Assembly (NCBI RefSeq): GCF_000799465.1 | Contig: NZ_JUGU01000001.1 | Location: 3,430,501-3,494,500, forward strand | Length of the DNA: 64,000 nt | Source: Psychroserpens sp. Hel_I_66 | GTDB lineage: Bacteria; Bacteroidota; Bacteroidia; Flavobacteriales; Flavobacteriaceae | Direction: 5' to 3' | Shown here: positions 49,804-58,565 of the stretch, in pieces | How the letters are laid out: each line of letters begins with the position of its first letter | Numbering within the stretch: the first letter of the stretch is position 1 | Program-made: the position numbers and the translations under genes | The notes under the pieces: model-generated | What the model saw: only the letters and a program-made list of their open reading frames with translations | Told to the model about the DNA's origin: nothing | Databases searched by the model: none

Positions 49804-52302
49804 TTAGTCGCCAATTCCCTGCATCATAGTTTCCATTCCACCAAAATTTAAAATAAAGGTTGAGTAGTAATGGTCAAACAGATCCTTGAGATATTGACCC
49901 AAATCAACGTGTTCTAAATCATCTTTTCCCTCTACTTTTTGCCTAATCTCATAACCTCTGTTTTTACTGATAGTGTAGAGAAACAGGGTATGAAAATATA
50001 CCGAGGTGTAATATTTTCGGTTGGCAAGTTCTAATTGCTCTTGGTTGATATTCCTTTCTTTCGATTTGAAGTTCTTCAATACAGTACTGTCCATATTGAT
50101 AAAAATGCGATTGAGTAAATCACCCTCAGCATCTGGAATCATAACCGTCGAATAATCTACATCAAGGCTTGTAGCTTCTTCTACCGCTTCCCAAGTTACA
50201 TCTGTATCAGAATTCTCATCTACGTTCTTGTACATAAAAACTAATTTTGGTAATCCCAACAAATCATTATCGCTTTCTTTTTTAGGCGTCTCGTCTTTTG
50301 GTTTACTATTGTCGGCAATTTTAACCCAAAACATTTCCTCTATATTACCATTGGGTGATGATAGACTTGCTTTGATTTGAACGCTATCGCCAACTTTCAA
50401 TTCATCTTTAGGATTAAGAGAGATTCTTATTTTTCCTTTGTTCGGGCTACTTTTTATCACGTTAAAAACTTCATCTATTTCTTTTGGCTCACCAGGTCTA
50501 TTTCCGCCATTAGAATCGTTTGGTTTTATATTGAGCACACTAACCCTTAAATCCCCAGGTTCTTCAATCCTATCAAAATAATCATTTGCTACATCTGTGG
50601 AAAAGCGAATGGACTTTTCACCATTTAGTGGTATCGTGGCGACCTCTTTTTCATTATTATTTTTAGTATCAATTTGAAAAAATGATGGAAACCTTTTAGG
50701 TTCAAAAGGTGTGGGTTCTTTTTCAGTAGAAGTACGTTTCTTTTGTCCTTCAGTTTTTCTATCCTTTTTAATGTCGAGCTTAAACGTTTGGTTTAGCAAT
50801 TTTGCCAACTCTGAATCAAGGGGTAGATTCTTTGTAAAGCTTTTTAGTAAATCACTCGTGTTTGAGGACGTGTCAATATCCACTGCTTGTTTTCGACGCT
50901 TTTCTATTTCTGCCAACCTTCCATCTTTCGCGCTTAGTTTTTTAGCTAGATAACTTCTTAGAAATTGGGTTTCGTCACCATCTTTAAGTCTGTCGCGAGA
51001 GGCCATAAATAATTCCTTCCGAAAGTTATATTTCATTTCGGTGCAATCCACGTGAATAAGTAAGTGACTCTTTAGAAGGTTGAGCTTCAATGAGCGTGTT
51101 ATAAACTCAGCAGTATAATGTCCGTGAGTTTGACCATTGAGTGAGAACATAACTGACATTGAATTTTTAAAATACCTGTCCTGTATAATTTTTTTGGTTC
51201 TCTTAAGGTCGTAGTCCTTTACCTTAGTTTTAAACACATAGCAAGACACCTTCATCTTTCCGAATACATCATCTGAAAAATTTTCTGAAAAACTCTCGTC
51301 CAGATATTCAGATTCTTCAGCTGCCAACCGTCTTTTTAATCCGAACAAATCATTTTCGAGAACTTTATTGTTTGGATAACGTTCTGCGGTGTCGACCGTT
51401 AAAATTGGTAGTGCAGGTTGAAATAAAAACTCATTTACACTTTGGTTTAGGTCTTGGGCAAAACCAGAATAGCCTTTAGGAAATTGATACGAATAGAGTT
51501 TTAATATGGTGCCAGTTTCAAATTGACGATTGTTGAGGCCAAGGTCTAATTTCGTTATTGTAAAAGATGGGATTTTTTCATCAATGAGCAAGTATTCGTA
51601 CCAGGTTTCTTTTGCTTGGTCAGATTCTTTTTTAGGATGCTCACGTACCAAGGTAAATCCAAAACCACCATCATTCGTGTAACGCTTTGAAGCAATGAGC
51701 TGATATCTTTTCTTTCCACAGAATACAATGGCACCGCTTCCACCCATATTATATTTACCCTGTACGAAGTGAATATCATTTTTATTACCTCGAAGTAGTG
51801 ATAGAAAGGTGTCCTCAAACTTTTCTGGATGTTGACCTTCACCGTTATCATAAACAATTACCGATGTTGGATGTTGATTCCGCTGGTTCCGTGGTCCCTT
51901 CCCGTCAGCAATAATTTGAATATTCTCAGCTTGTTTTTTGCGAAATGAAGGTAAATCCCAATTATTTTCTGGATAAAACCTTTGAATAGCCTCGTCCATA
52001 GTTCTTGGTGCAACATCAGATTTTGGGTCAGTTCCTGAAAGAATACATTCTTTAGTTAGTATGGCATCAATGGCGTTGGTTACTTTCTCTATCAAAGCAG
52101 CAATGGGGCTTGACTGTTGGTTTTTTACCACACCATAATTACTAAAATTTCCACCCAGTGGTTTCCAGTTTGAGTCATCGAATATTGAAGGGTATGATTT
52201 GATAATACTTATTAAATCATTCTCGTCTTTTGCTTGATATAGTTTAAAGAAAAGTTCTTGATGATTAATTTTTTTTGAAGGTTGGTCAAATAGGTCGGTC
52301 AT
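49804..52302 (-). CDS. Second, larger GHKL-type ATPase in Ssp-like locus
   Basis: 832 residues. The GHKL boxes are ALIEKVTNAIDAIL (69-82, with the N-box Glu/Asn), VIVYDNGEGQHPEKF (148-162) and VQGKYNMGGSGAIVF (180-194). The mid-part (about 450-560) is charged and low-complexity, followed by a beta-rich domain and a C-terminal helical part. It is only remotely like the 589-residue ATPase. It is separated by 135 bp from the operon led by the XRE gene and shares its direction. It may sense or clamp foreign DNA; the function is unproven. Confidence 0.78.
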   Translation of the reverse strand: MTDLFDQPSKKINHQELFFKLYQAKDENDLISIIKSYPSIFDDSNWKPLGGNFSNYGVVKNQQSSPIAALIEKVTNAIDAILTKECILSGTDPKSDVAPRTMDEAIQRFYPENNWDLPSFRKKQAENIQIIADGKGPRNQRNQHPTSVIVYDNGEGQHPEKFEDTFLSLLRGNKNDIHFVQGKYNMGGSGAIVFCGKKRYQLIASKRYTNDGGFGFTLVREHPKKESDQAKETWYEYLLIDEKIPSFTITKLDLGLNNRQFETGTILKLYSYQFPKGYSGFAQDLNQSVNEFLFQPALPILTVDTAERYPNNKVLENDLFGLKRRLAAEESEYLDESFSENFSDDVFGKMKVSCYVFKTKVKDYDLKRTKKIIQDRYFKNSMSVMFSLNGQTHGHYTAEFITRSLKLNLLKSHLLIHVDCTEMKYNFRKELFMASRDRLKDGDETQFLRSYLAKKLSAKDGRLAEIEKRRKQAVDIDTSSNTSDLLKSFTKNLPLDSELAKLLNQTFKLDIKKDRKTEGQKKRTSTEKEPTPFEPKRFPSFFQIDTKNNNEKEVATIPLNGEKSIRFSTDVANDYFDRIEEPGDLRVSVLNIKPNDSNGGNRPGEPKEIDEVFNVIKSSPNKGKIRISLNPKDELKVGDSVQIKASLSSPNGNIEEMFWVKIADNSKPKDETPKKESDNDLLGLPKLVFMYKNVDENSDTDVTWEAVEEATSLDVDYSTVMIPDAEGDLLNRIFINMDSTVLKNFKSKERNINQEQLELANRKYYTSVYFHTLFLYTISKNRGYEIRQKVEGKDDLEHVDLGQYLKDLFDHYYSTFILNFGGMETMMQGIGD

Positions 52303-52416
52303 ATTAAATTAAAAATTTTAAGCTTCTAATATAGCGAAATCGAATGCTCGTAAAAATAGTTTTCAATTATTTCTAAATAGTTTAGTGATTTTTAAGCTTT
52401 AAAATTATTGCATAAT

Positions 52417-53079
52417 TCACTTCCTCTTATCACCAGCTTTTGTATCGAAAGCAATCAAGTTAAACAGTTCACGCATCCTGCTACGAACACGATTGCCATA
52501 GCGTTCTTCCAGTTCTTCGGCATTTAGGTTTGTGGTTGCGTGGGTTTTTATTTTATGTTTGGTTTGCAGGTAGAGCTCGTATCGAGACAAAAGCACTTCA
52601 CCCATCACATTCAAGTCCTTTCCATAGAATCTGCCAAAGGGTTCCACGCCCAAATCATCAAAACAATAGAATTTGGTATTTCCATATTCTTCAACAGTTT
52701 TAAAGCCTAAGTGGTTAAAACTAAAGGTTACATTCCGGCAAGGAATCATTTCGTAAGGACGTTGCAACGGAACCAAATTGCGCAATAATTTCATCAAGCT
52801 GGTTTTGCCACAGCCAATTGGTCCAGAAAGTAGAATCCCTTTGTCGATATCGATACCGTAGGTTTCACAGTTATCTTTGTCTTTGATGAAGTAGGAACAG
52901 AGCTTCAGCAAAATGTCTTTGTCTTCATCATAAATCTTAAACTTTTCGCCAAACAAAAGTTTGCCCTTGGCATTCAAGTATATCAATATTTTCGGAAAAT
53001 CGTATAGGACACTTTTGCCATCAAATTTTCCAAGCGAGTATTCCACGCCACCTTCGGTTATTTTAGAGGGGTTGTCCAT
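52417..53079 (-). CDS. DnaC/IstB-like AAA+ ATPase of the element
   Basis: 220 residues. GILLSGPIGCGKTSLMKLL (81-99) is Walker A, FYCFDDLG (about 137-144) Walker B, and THATTNLNAEELEERYGNRVRSRMREL holds sensor 1 and the Arg finger, as in helicase-loader ATPases. It lacks an initiator domain, so it likely loads the host helicase at an element origin or assists partition. It overlaps the upstream gene by 17 bp, forming a replication-like module. Confidence 0.78.
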   Translation of the reverse strand: MDNPSKITEGGVEYSLGKFDGKSVLYDFPKILIYLNAKGKLLFGEKFKIYDEDKDILLKLCSYFIKDKDNCETYGIDIDKGILLSGPIGCGKTSLMKLLRNLVPLQRPYEMIPCRNVTFSFNHLGFKTVEEYGNTKFYCFDDLGVEPFGRFYGKDLNVMGEVLLSRYELYLQTKHKIKTHATTNLNAEELEERYGNRVRSRMRELFNLIAFDTKAGDKRK

Positions 53080-53815
53080 AATCTTTGTTTTTAGTGGTTC
53101 GCAAGTTGTCCTTGATTTGGGACGCTTGTTTTTTGTTTGATTTGTTTTCCTCGTCGAATACTTCTGTCCTATCCATCCAGTTGATGGCTACAGCCCGCCA
53201 ATCTCGAATTTCTTTTCCATCGCTTGTTTGCCAATTTCGGGTTTGGTAATGCTCAAAGAATTTTTTTGCTTCATCAGCATCAAAACCTTTTTCTTCAAAA
53301 AAAATAAAAACGGCCTGCCAGCCCTTTGGCTGTTTTATATAGTTTTCTTGTTTGATATTGTTTGTTTTAGATACCAATGCTTGTCCACCTATGGGACGGT
53401 GTAGGTTCACAACTTGTCCATTTTTGGGATGGTGGTGTCCCTCAAGCGGTACACCTCTGGGATGGTACTGTTCTGCAAGTTGTTCTAATATGGGATTGTA
53501 CTGTCCCACAACAGGTTCATCACTTGTCCCAATAATGGCCATCTTAATTTTGCTGCCCTTATACGGATTATTGGAAGGGAAATAGGTTAGGTATTGCCAA
53601 GAATCTAACTCGACGATACATCTATGATATGTGGATTTTGAGCCTATTTTGGCACAACGCATCAAATCCCTGCGGTTCACATAGAATTCATCCATAAAGC
53701 GACAGCTATTCCATTCTTGGAATAGCGCCATATAAAGGCTGATATGCGTTGGATTAAGCCGGTCATCAAAATAGAACTTCTCAAAAGCCGCATTAAGTAG
53801 CTTTATATAGTTCAT
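53063..53815 (-). CDS. Replication/regulatory protein with winged-helix N-terminus
   Basis: 250 residues. The N-terminal 90 residues (LNPTHISLYMALFQEWNSCRF...NRRDLMRCAKIGSKSTYHRCIVELDSWQYLTYFPSN) resemble the helix-turn-helix of replication initiator or DnaD-like proteins. The C-terminal FIFFEEKGFDADEAKKFFEHYQTRNWQTSDGKEIRDWRAVAINWM resembles the DnaD/DnaB2-type tail. With the DnaC-like partner it probably acts in replication of the excised element. The assignment is by pattern only. Confidence 0.65.
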   Translation of the reverse strand: MNYIKLLNAAFEKFYFDDRLNPTHISLYMALFQEWNSCRFMDEFYVNRRDLMRCAKIGSKSTYHRCIVELDSWQYLTYFPSNNPYKGSKIKMAIIGTSDEPVVGQYNPILEQLAEQYHPRGVPLEGHHHPKNGQVVNLHRPIGGQALVSKTNNIKQENYIKQPKGWQAVFIFFEEKGFDADEAKKFFEHYQTRNWQTSDGKEIRDWRAVAINWMDRTEVFDEENKSNKKQASQIKDNLRTTKNKDYGQPL

Positions 53816-53818
53816 CGC

Positions 53819-54103
53819 TTAAGAGTTTAGACCGTGGTGCACACGGTTGGCATCCATCACTTTTTGAATTTCCTCTGTATCGTAATAGATAATGCCGCCT
53901 ACTTTGGTATAAGGCAATGTGCCATTGATACGAAGATTCTGCAATGTGCCAGGACTTACCTGAAGCAAGTCCATAACCTCAGAAGATTTGAGGTATTTTT
54001 TGAGTTTCCCGCTGGCTTGTCTGGTCAATAATTGTTTAATGTCATCGAGCAATTCCATTTTGAATTCCCGAAGGTCGTCTGTGGTAATAATACTTGTCGG
54101 CAT
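53819..54103 (-). CDS. Excisionase-like helix-turn-helix protein
   Basis: 94 residues. KYLKSSEVMDLLQVSPGTLQNLRINGTLPYTKVGGIIYYDTEEIQKVMDAN is the MerR-like winged-helix fold (HTH_17) of excisionases and small regulators of Bacteroidota elements. The preceding helix (about 8-35) is an extra. It is upstream of the replication pair by 3 bp. It may bind the inverted repeat at 54125-54164 and direct excision or repress the module. Confidence 0.75.
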   Translation of the reverse strand: MPTSIITTDDLREFKMELLDDIKQLLTRQASGKLKKYLKSSEVMDLLQVSPGTLQNLRINGTLPYTKVGGIIYYDTEEIQKVMDANRVHHGLNS

Positions 54104-54124
54104 AATAGAACGGTTTTAATGGAA

Positions 54125-54164
54125 AGGGACTATCGTATCGATTTCAACTAATTTGATAGTCCCT
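54125..54164. promoter_or_regulatory. Inverted repeat upstream of the excisionase-like gene
   Basis: AGGGACTATC (54125-54134) and GATAGTCCCT (54155-54164) are perfect 10-bp arms 20 bp apart, starting 22 bp upstream of the excisionase-like start codon. A binding site for a dimeric regulator or excisionase is likely. Nearby CCCAAGT motifs occur at 54223 and 54233. Confidence 0.5.
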
Positions 54165-54340
54165 GACCTGATTTGACTTTCGTTCTACAAATTTGGGATG
54201 GTTTATTGGATTTTAATCCCAAGTTGTACCCAAGTAGGGTGTTTTTATTTGCTCATTTTCAATGGTTTAAATTGGTTTGATTTAGAGGTGTCACTTAAAA
54301 TCATCTATGCCAAATGATAATAGATAAAATTAATTTTATT

Positions 54341-54370
54341 TTTTCCCAAGTCCCACCCAACTTGGGAAAA
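54341..54370. terminator. Bidirectional hairpin terminator at the 3' side of RteC
   Basis: TTTTCCCAAGT and ACTTGGGAAAA are perfectly complementary with an 8-nt loop and T/A runs on both sides. It sits 28 bp after the leftward rteC stop, so it should end that transcript. Confidence 0.75.
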
Positions 54371-54397
54371 AATTTAACATTGTTGAAATTGAAAATG

Positions 54398-55249
54398 TTA
54401 ACCGTCCGTTTCTTCCATCCGCCTTAAAAGAGTTGCTTTTAGTCTATCGATAAATTTTGTTTGGTCGATTTTACGCTCTCTTATTTCCAGAAAGGTTCTA
54501 TATACATTGCCGAGCTTAAGCTCAAAAATATCCTCGCAAGCTGAAGCCATTTCTTTAATACCTGCTGTACCACTTTTTATTGCCCCAGAGGCCTGCAATG
54601 CATAAATTAATTCAATAAGGTCTGTTTTTGAAGCTGTCCAGCCAAGGCGCTCACCGTTGGCAAGAGTATTTAGCTTACTTTGAAGACCGTAGGATAGGTC
54701 CCTTAAATAGCTTAATTCCTGAACGTAATGATTTATTAATAGGTCATAGGCCATAATTTTAGCAATGGCGTTATCGTGGCTTGTAGAAAATTCAGCATCT
54801 GTATAAAAATGAGAGGTGTTTGAAACCAGACTGATTTTGTCGTTACCTCTTAAAAAGTAAAACTCATCTAAAACAGTCGATTCTTCCCTGTAATATTTAA
54901 CAAAGTCAATATTTCGTCGGTTACTGTCTTGAAGCTTCTGAATTTCCTCGTCAATGAATATCTGTTGAGTTTGGATAGTTCCCGCAGGTCTGTTAATCAA
55001 AAAATTATACAGTTTTGCGTAGAATTTTAACCTACTGTATACATAAGGTTTGTGTTTTTTGAAAAATTTTATTTCATCATCTTTATCTTTAAAATTATTC
55101 TCTCTAATGCACAAACGTAGTTTTTGTAAATATCTTCTTGAGATTGTTATTCCCTTTTCAACGACATTAAAATCTTTTAGGTCCGATTCCTCTATGTCTA
55201 TTATCTCATTTTTGTAATCTTCTATTACTTTAATTATATGATTTTCCAA
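54398..55249 (-). CDS. rteC: RteC-like regulator of conjugative element excision
   Basis: 283 residues, mainly helical. The central part (FFKKHKPYVYSRLKFYAKLYNFLINRPAG...HFYTDAEFSTSHDNAIAKIMAYDLLINHYVQEL) and the end (LGWTASKTDLIELIYALQASGAI...LGNVYRTFLEIRERKIDQTKFIDRLKATLLRRM) are recognisable as RteC, where the last part is a winged-helix-like DNA-binding domain. In CTnDOT, RteC activates excision genes. The RteA/RteB two-component partners are not in the window. Confidence 0.87.
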   Translation of the reverse strand: MENHIIKVIEDYKNEIIDIEESDLKDFNVVEKGITISRRYLQKLRLCIRENNFKDKDDEIKFFKKHKPYVYSRLKFYAKLYNFLINRPAGTIQTQQIFIDEEIQKLQDSNRRNIDFVKYYREESTVLDEFYFLRGNDKISLVSNTSHFYTDAEFSTSHDNAIAKIMAYDLLINHYVQELSYLRDLSYGLQSKLNTLANGERLGWTASKTDLIELIYALQASGAIKSGTAGIKEMASACEDIFELKLGNVYRTFLEIRERKIDQTKFIDRLKATLLRRMEETDG

Positions 55250-55358
55250 ATTTAATACGGGTTAATTGTTAATAAAATAAAACCCACATTATAAATCACG
55301 GCAATTTTTGGGGCTTAAAAATTAGTTTGTTTTGTCGATAACCAACAAGACTTAAAAA

Positions 55359-55526
55359 TCAATGCTTATGAATGTTCCCTTTAAAAACAAAATAGAACAA
55401 TAGGAATGCAGTGATTACTACAAGGATTATTGCAAGAATCCCTACCAACTTATCTTTTTTTGTGATATTGGTATTCGATGATTTCCCCTTTTTTTTGTTT
55501 CTTTTAAAATTACTTTTTTGATACAT
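55359..55526 (-). CDS. Small single-pass membrane protein, 55 aa
   Basis: It starts MYQKSNFKRNKKKGKSS, very basic, followed by one membrane helix (about 28-48, LVGILAIILVVITAFLLFYFV) and a short FKGNIHKH tail. The positive-inside pattern supports a real protein. Function unknown. It lies alone between rteC and the ATPase relic. Confidence 0.55.
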   Translation of the reverse strand: MYQKSNFKRNKKKGKSSNTNITKKDKLVGILAIILVVITAFLLFYFVFKGNIHKH

Positions 55527-55553
55527 TAATTTTAATGGTTTTTACTTCATTTT

Positions 55554-55625
55554 CTACACTCGTATCGCATTCAATATAGCCCAAAAAGCCATACCGATAT
55601 CGATAGGGATTGCTTCCCATATCTT
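55554..55625 (-). pseudogene. Relic of a metal P-type ATPase C-terminus
   Basis: On the minus strand the frame reads IWEAIPIDIGMAFWAILNA then IRV and a TAG stop. This parallels MWEAVFADVGVALLAILNA plus VRL at the end of the intact ATPase at 56572-58542. The DNA of 55561-55622 aligns without gaps to 56597-56658, with about three quarters of bases identical. The upstream frame is closed by a stop about ten codons earlier. So this is a leftover of a second ATPase gene or a partial duplication. Confidence 0.6.
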
Positions 55626-55717
55626 ACTTTTATGGGTATCCTCTTTTCGGTTAGCCAGAAAGATTACCAAATTTGAAAACCCTATCAAGTTTTCAAAACA
55701 TTTTAGATTTAGAGAAA

Positions 55718-56524
55718 TTATTCCTGCTCGTTCAAGTCCCAGTTATAATTTTGATATTGCAGGGTAGCACTAGCGTTAATCTTCGTATCAACATAATTAT
55801 TGATGAAACCAATGACATCTTTTTTACCATTAACGGTATAGTCTTTTTCATACCATTTGAATATCATTGACACCTTTGGATTAGTTGCTGAAATTTCATT
55901 AAATTTTTCATTATTAATGAAATCTTTCGTGACACGGTCTAATTGTTCATTTATCTTACCTGCTGTGTAAGCCTCGTTTAATAATGGGGGACACGACATA
56001 GATGCGCAGGCAATGGCAAAATGGATTCGAGGCTCGTTCATTTTACGAAGCACACCATTCTCAATAGTCGCCAAGGTTATTTCCCGACCATCAATTGGGA
56101 CGTAAGGTTTTGTCCAGGGTCCATCGATATCCTTGATACTATTCACGGGATAATTTTCTACAATTAGTTTTACTGTGTAAGCATTATAAGAGTTGATGTA
56201 GTAGGCGAGCAATTCCTGCACAGACCAATCGTCGTTTGGCTCTTGTGTGGAAAGAATTTTCAGGTAATCTTCTAAAGTCTCAAAATCTTTCTTGAAACCT
56301 TCGTAATCAACAAGACCTTCATTGTTAACGTACTTCCTCAACAAATTATCCCAAATCGTATGATCAACATTCACAGAAGAGTTTGCGGTCGTAGAGACCA
56401 ATTTGCCTTCAACCCTCTTTGTTGGTTGCCCTTGGCTTGAGATTCCAGCCGCACCTAAAAGTGAGCAGCTCTGAATACTTCCTACAATAAACAGTAGAAC
56501 AATAGTTTTAATTATAATTTTCAT
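55718..56524 (-). CDS. DUF547 family exported lipoprotein
   Basis: 268 residues from the ATG at 56524, chosen because a lipoprotein signal follows (VLLFIVGSIQSC). A longer frame upstream overlaps the ATPase gene and is not used. DUF547 hallmarks: DHTIWDNLLRKYVNNEGLVDYEGF, LLAYYINSYNAYTVKLIVENYPVNSIKDI, and RIHFAIACASMSCPPLLNEAY with the conserved Cys-Pro-Pro. DUF547 proteins are predicted peptidase-like or thiol-related envelope proteins of unknown activity. It follows the ATPase gene by 47 bp. Confidence 0.83.
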   Translation of the reverse strand: MKIIIKTIVLLFIVGSIQSCSLLGAAGISSQGQPTKRVEGKLVSTTANSSVNVDHTIWDNLLRKYVNNEGLVDYEGFKKDFETLEDYLKILSTQEPNDDWSVQELLAYYINSYNAYTVKLIVENYPVNSIKDIDGPWTKPYVPIDGREITLATIENGVLRKMNEPRIHFAIACASMSCPPLLNEAYTAGKINEQLDRVTKDFINNEKFNEISATNPKVSMIFKWYEKDYTVNGKKDVIGFINNYVDTKINASATLQYQNYNWDLNEQE

Positions 56525-56571
56525 TTTTCTGTTTTTATTATTATCTAAGTTCAAATTCGTATTAAGTTCTT

Positions 56572-58542
56572 TTATTCCCATTTTAACTTCTGCAACCGTA
56601 CTGCATTCAATATAGCCAACAACGCCACACCAACATCTGCAAAAACAGCTTCCCACATCGTGGCCAATCCGCCTGCGCCCAAAATAAGTACTACAATTTT
56701 TACACCGAAAGCCAAACCAATATTCTGCCATACAATTTTTCGAGTAGAACGACCAATTTTAATTGCTCTCGCAATTTTGCTCGGTTGGTCATTCTGAATG
56801 ATGACATCCGCTGTCTCAATGGCGACATCGCTTCCTAAACCACCCATCGCGATACCTACGTCGCTTGCTGCCAATACTGGTGCATCATTGATGCCGTCGC
56901 CTATGAAGGCTACTTTGGTATCGGGTTTCTTTTTGAGCTCTTCGACTTCGTTGAGCTTATCTTCTGGTAATAACCCGCCTTTTGCCCAATCTATACCCAA
57001 TTCTTTTGCGACCTGTTGGGTTATGGAATCCTTATCGCCCGAAAGCATAATGATTTTTGAAATCCCAGAATCCCTGATTTGCTTTATGGCTTGGTGTGCA
57101 TCATCCTTTAGTTCATCCGCAATGGTAACATAGCCCGCAAATTTTCCGTCGATAGCAACCATTACAATTGATTCCATAATGCCATTGGTTGCAGATGGAA
57201 CTTCGATGCTATTTGAGGCCATCAAAGCCTTATTCCCTACCAAAACAGCCTTACCATTTACCGTTCCCTTTAAGCCCTTTCCTGCAACTTCAGAAACATT
57301 TGTAGCCTCTAAATCCGCGCCCTCGGCTTTATATTCTAATATGGCTTTAGCTATTGGATGGGTAGATTGTTCTTCCATTGCCATCAGGTACTGCATAAAT
57401 TCTGCTTCCGAGAAATCGGAACTGTTTACCACTTCCTTAATCTTGAAAACACCTTTGGTCACGGTTCCCGTTTTGTCCATTACAACGGTAGTTATCTTTG
57501 TCATTTCGTCCAAATAGGATGCGCCCTTAAAGAGAATTCCATTTTTTGAAGCTGCTCCCAATCCACCGAAATAACCCAACGGAATAGAGATAACCAATGC
57601 ACAAGGACAGGAAATAACCAAGAAAATCAAGGCTCTATACAACCAATCGCTAAAGACATAATCGTCCACAAAAAAGTAGGGTATAAAAGTCAATCCAATC
57701 GCAAGAAAGACAACGATTGGTGTATAGATTCTTGCGAACTTTCTAATGAACAATTCGGTTTTTGATTTCCGTGCGGTGGCGTTTTGCACCATATCGAGAA
57801 TACGTGCAATGGAACTATCCTTAAATTCTTTGGTCGTTTCAATTTCAATAACGCCATCCAGATTGATGCTTCCTGCAAATACTTTTTCTCCTTTTGCAAT
57901 GGTGTCAGGTTTGCTTTCGCCCGTTAATGCTGCGGTATTGAACGAGCCTTTTTCGGACAATAAAATACCATCCAAAGGGATTTTTTCTCCTACACGGACT
58001 TGCACTTTTTCGCCAATAGCAACGATTTCGGGATTTACAGAAACATAGTTGTTGTTCCTATAGACCAAGGCTTCATTAGGTCTTACATCCAGTAATGCCT
58101 TGATGCTTCTCTTGGCTCTTTTAACGGCGGCACTTTGGAACAATTCGCCTACCGCATAAAACAACATTACTGCCACACCTTCGGGATATTCGCCAATGGC
58201 GAATGCACCTATGGTTGCGATGGACATCAATAAAAACTCGGTAAAGAAATCGCCATTTTTAATGCTGTTCCAACCTTCCTTTATCACAGGAAAACCTACT
58301 GGAAGATATGCGACTGCATACCAGACAATACGTATCCAATCTTTAAAAAAAGTTACGTCAAAATAATCCATCGCAATACCAATAATCAGCATTACAAAGC
58401 TGAAAATTGCTGGTACATAAATTTTAAATTTCCCTATACTTTCCGGACTGCTATGGTTGTGGCCATCATTGCGCTTGTGATTATCGGATGAAGTTTTATT
58501 TAAATCTCTTAAATTCAGTTTCTTTTTTTTCATTAATTCCAT
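56572..58542 (-). CDS. Heavy-metal P1B-type ATPase (Zn/Cd/Co type)
   Basis: 656 residues from the ATG at 58542; an in-frame TTG at 58557 is less likely. Motifs: AALTGES (A-domain), SCPCALVISIP (the CPC metal site), MDKTGTVTKG with the phosphorylated Asp, STHPIAKAILEY (the HP motif) and GDGINDAPVLAASDVGIAMG. The N-terminus has a short His-rich stretch (HKRNDGHNHSS) in place of an HMA domain, which fits Zn/Cd/Pb transporters more than copper ones. It pumps metal out of the cytoplasm and complements the Czc system at 3995-10149. Confidence 0.92.
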   Translation of the reverse strand: MELMKKKKLNLRDLNKTSSDNHKRNDGHNHSSPESIGKFKIYVPAIFSFVMLIIGIAMDYFDVTFFKDWIRIVWYAVAYLPVGFPVIKEGWNSIKNGDFFTEFLLMSIATIGAFAIGEYPEGVAVMLFYAVGELFQSAAVKRAKRSIKALLDVRPNEALVYRNNNYVSVNPEIVAIGEKVQVRVGEKIPLDGILLSEKGSFNTAALTGESKPDTIAKGEKVFAGSINLDGVIEIETTKEFKDSSIARILDMVQNATARKSKTELFIRKFARIYTPIVVFLAIGLTFIPYFFVDDYVFSDWLYRALIFLVISCPCALVISIPLGYFGGLGAASKNGILFKGASYLDEMTKITTVVMDKTGTVTKGVFKIKEVVNSSDFSEAEFMQYLMAMEEQSTHPIAKAILEYKAEGADLEATNVSEVAGKGLKGTVNGKAVLVGNKALMASNSIEVPSATNGIMESIVMVAIDGKFAGYVTIADELKDDAHQAIKQIRDSGISKIIMLSGDKDSITQQVAKELGIDWAKGGLLPEDKLNEVEELKKKPDTKVAFIGDGINDAPVLAASDVGIAMGGLGSDVAIETADVIIQNDQPSKIARAIKIGRSTRKIVWQNIGLAFGVKIVVLILGAGGLATMWEAVFADVGVALLAILNAVRLQKLKWE

Positions 58543-58565
58543 TATAATTTTATTCAAATTTACAG

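Noticed and set aside
56525..56731. Extended N-terminus of the DUF547 protein
   Set aside because: The 69 extra residues overlap the ATPase gene in another frame and would bury the lipoprotein signal that begins at the ATG at 56524.
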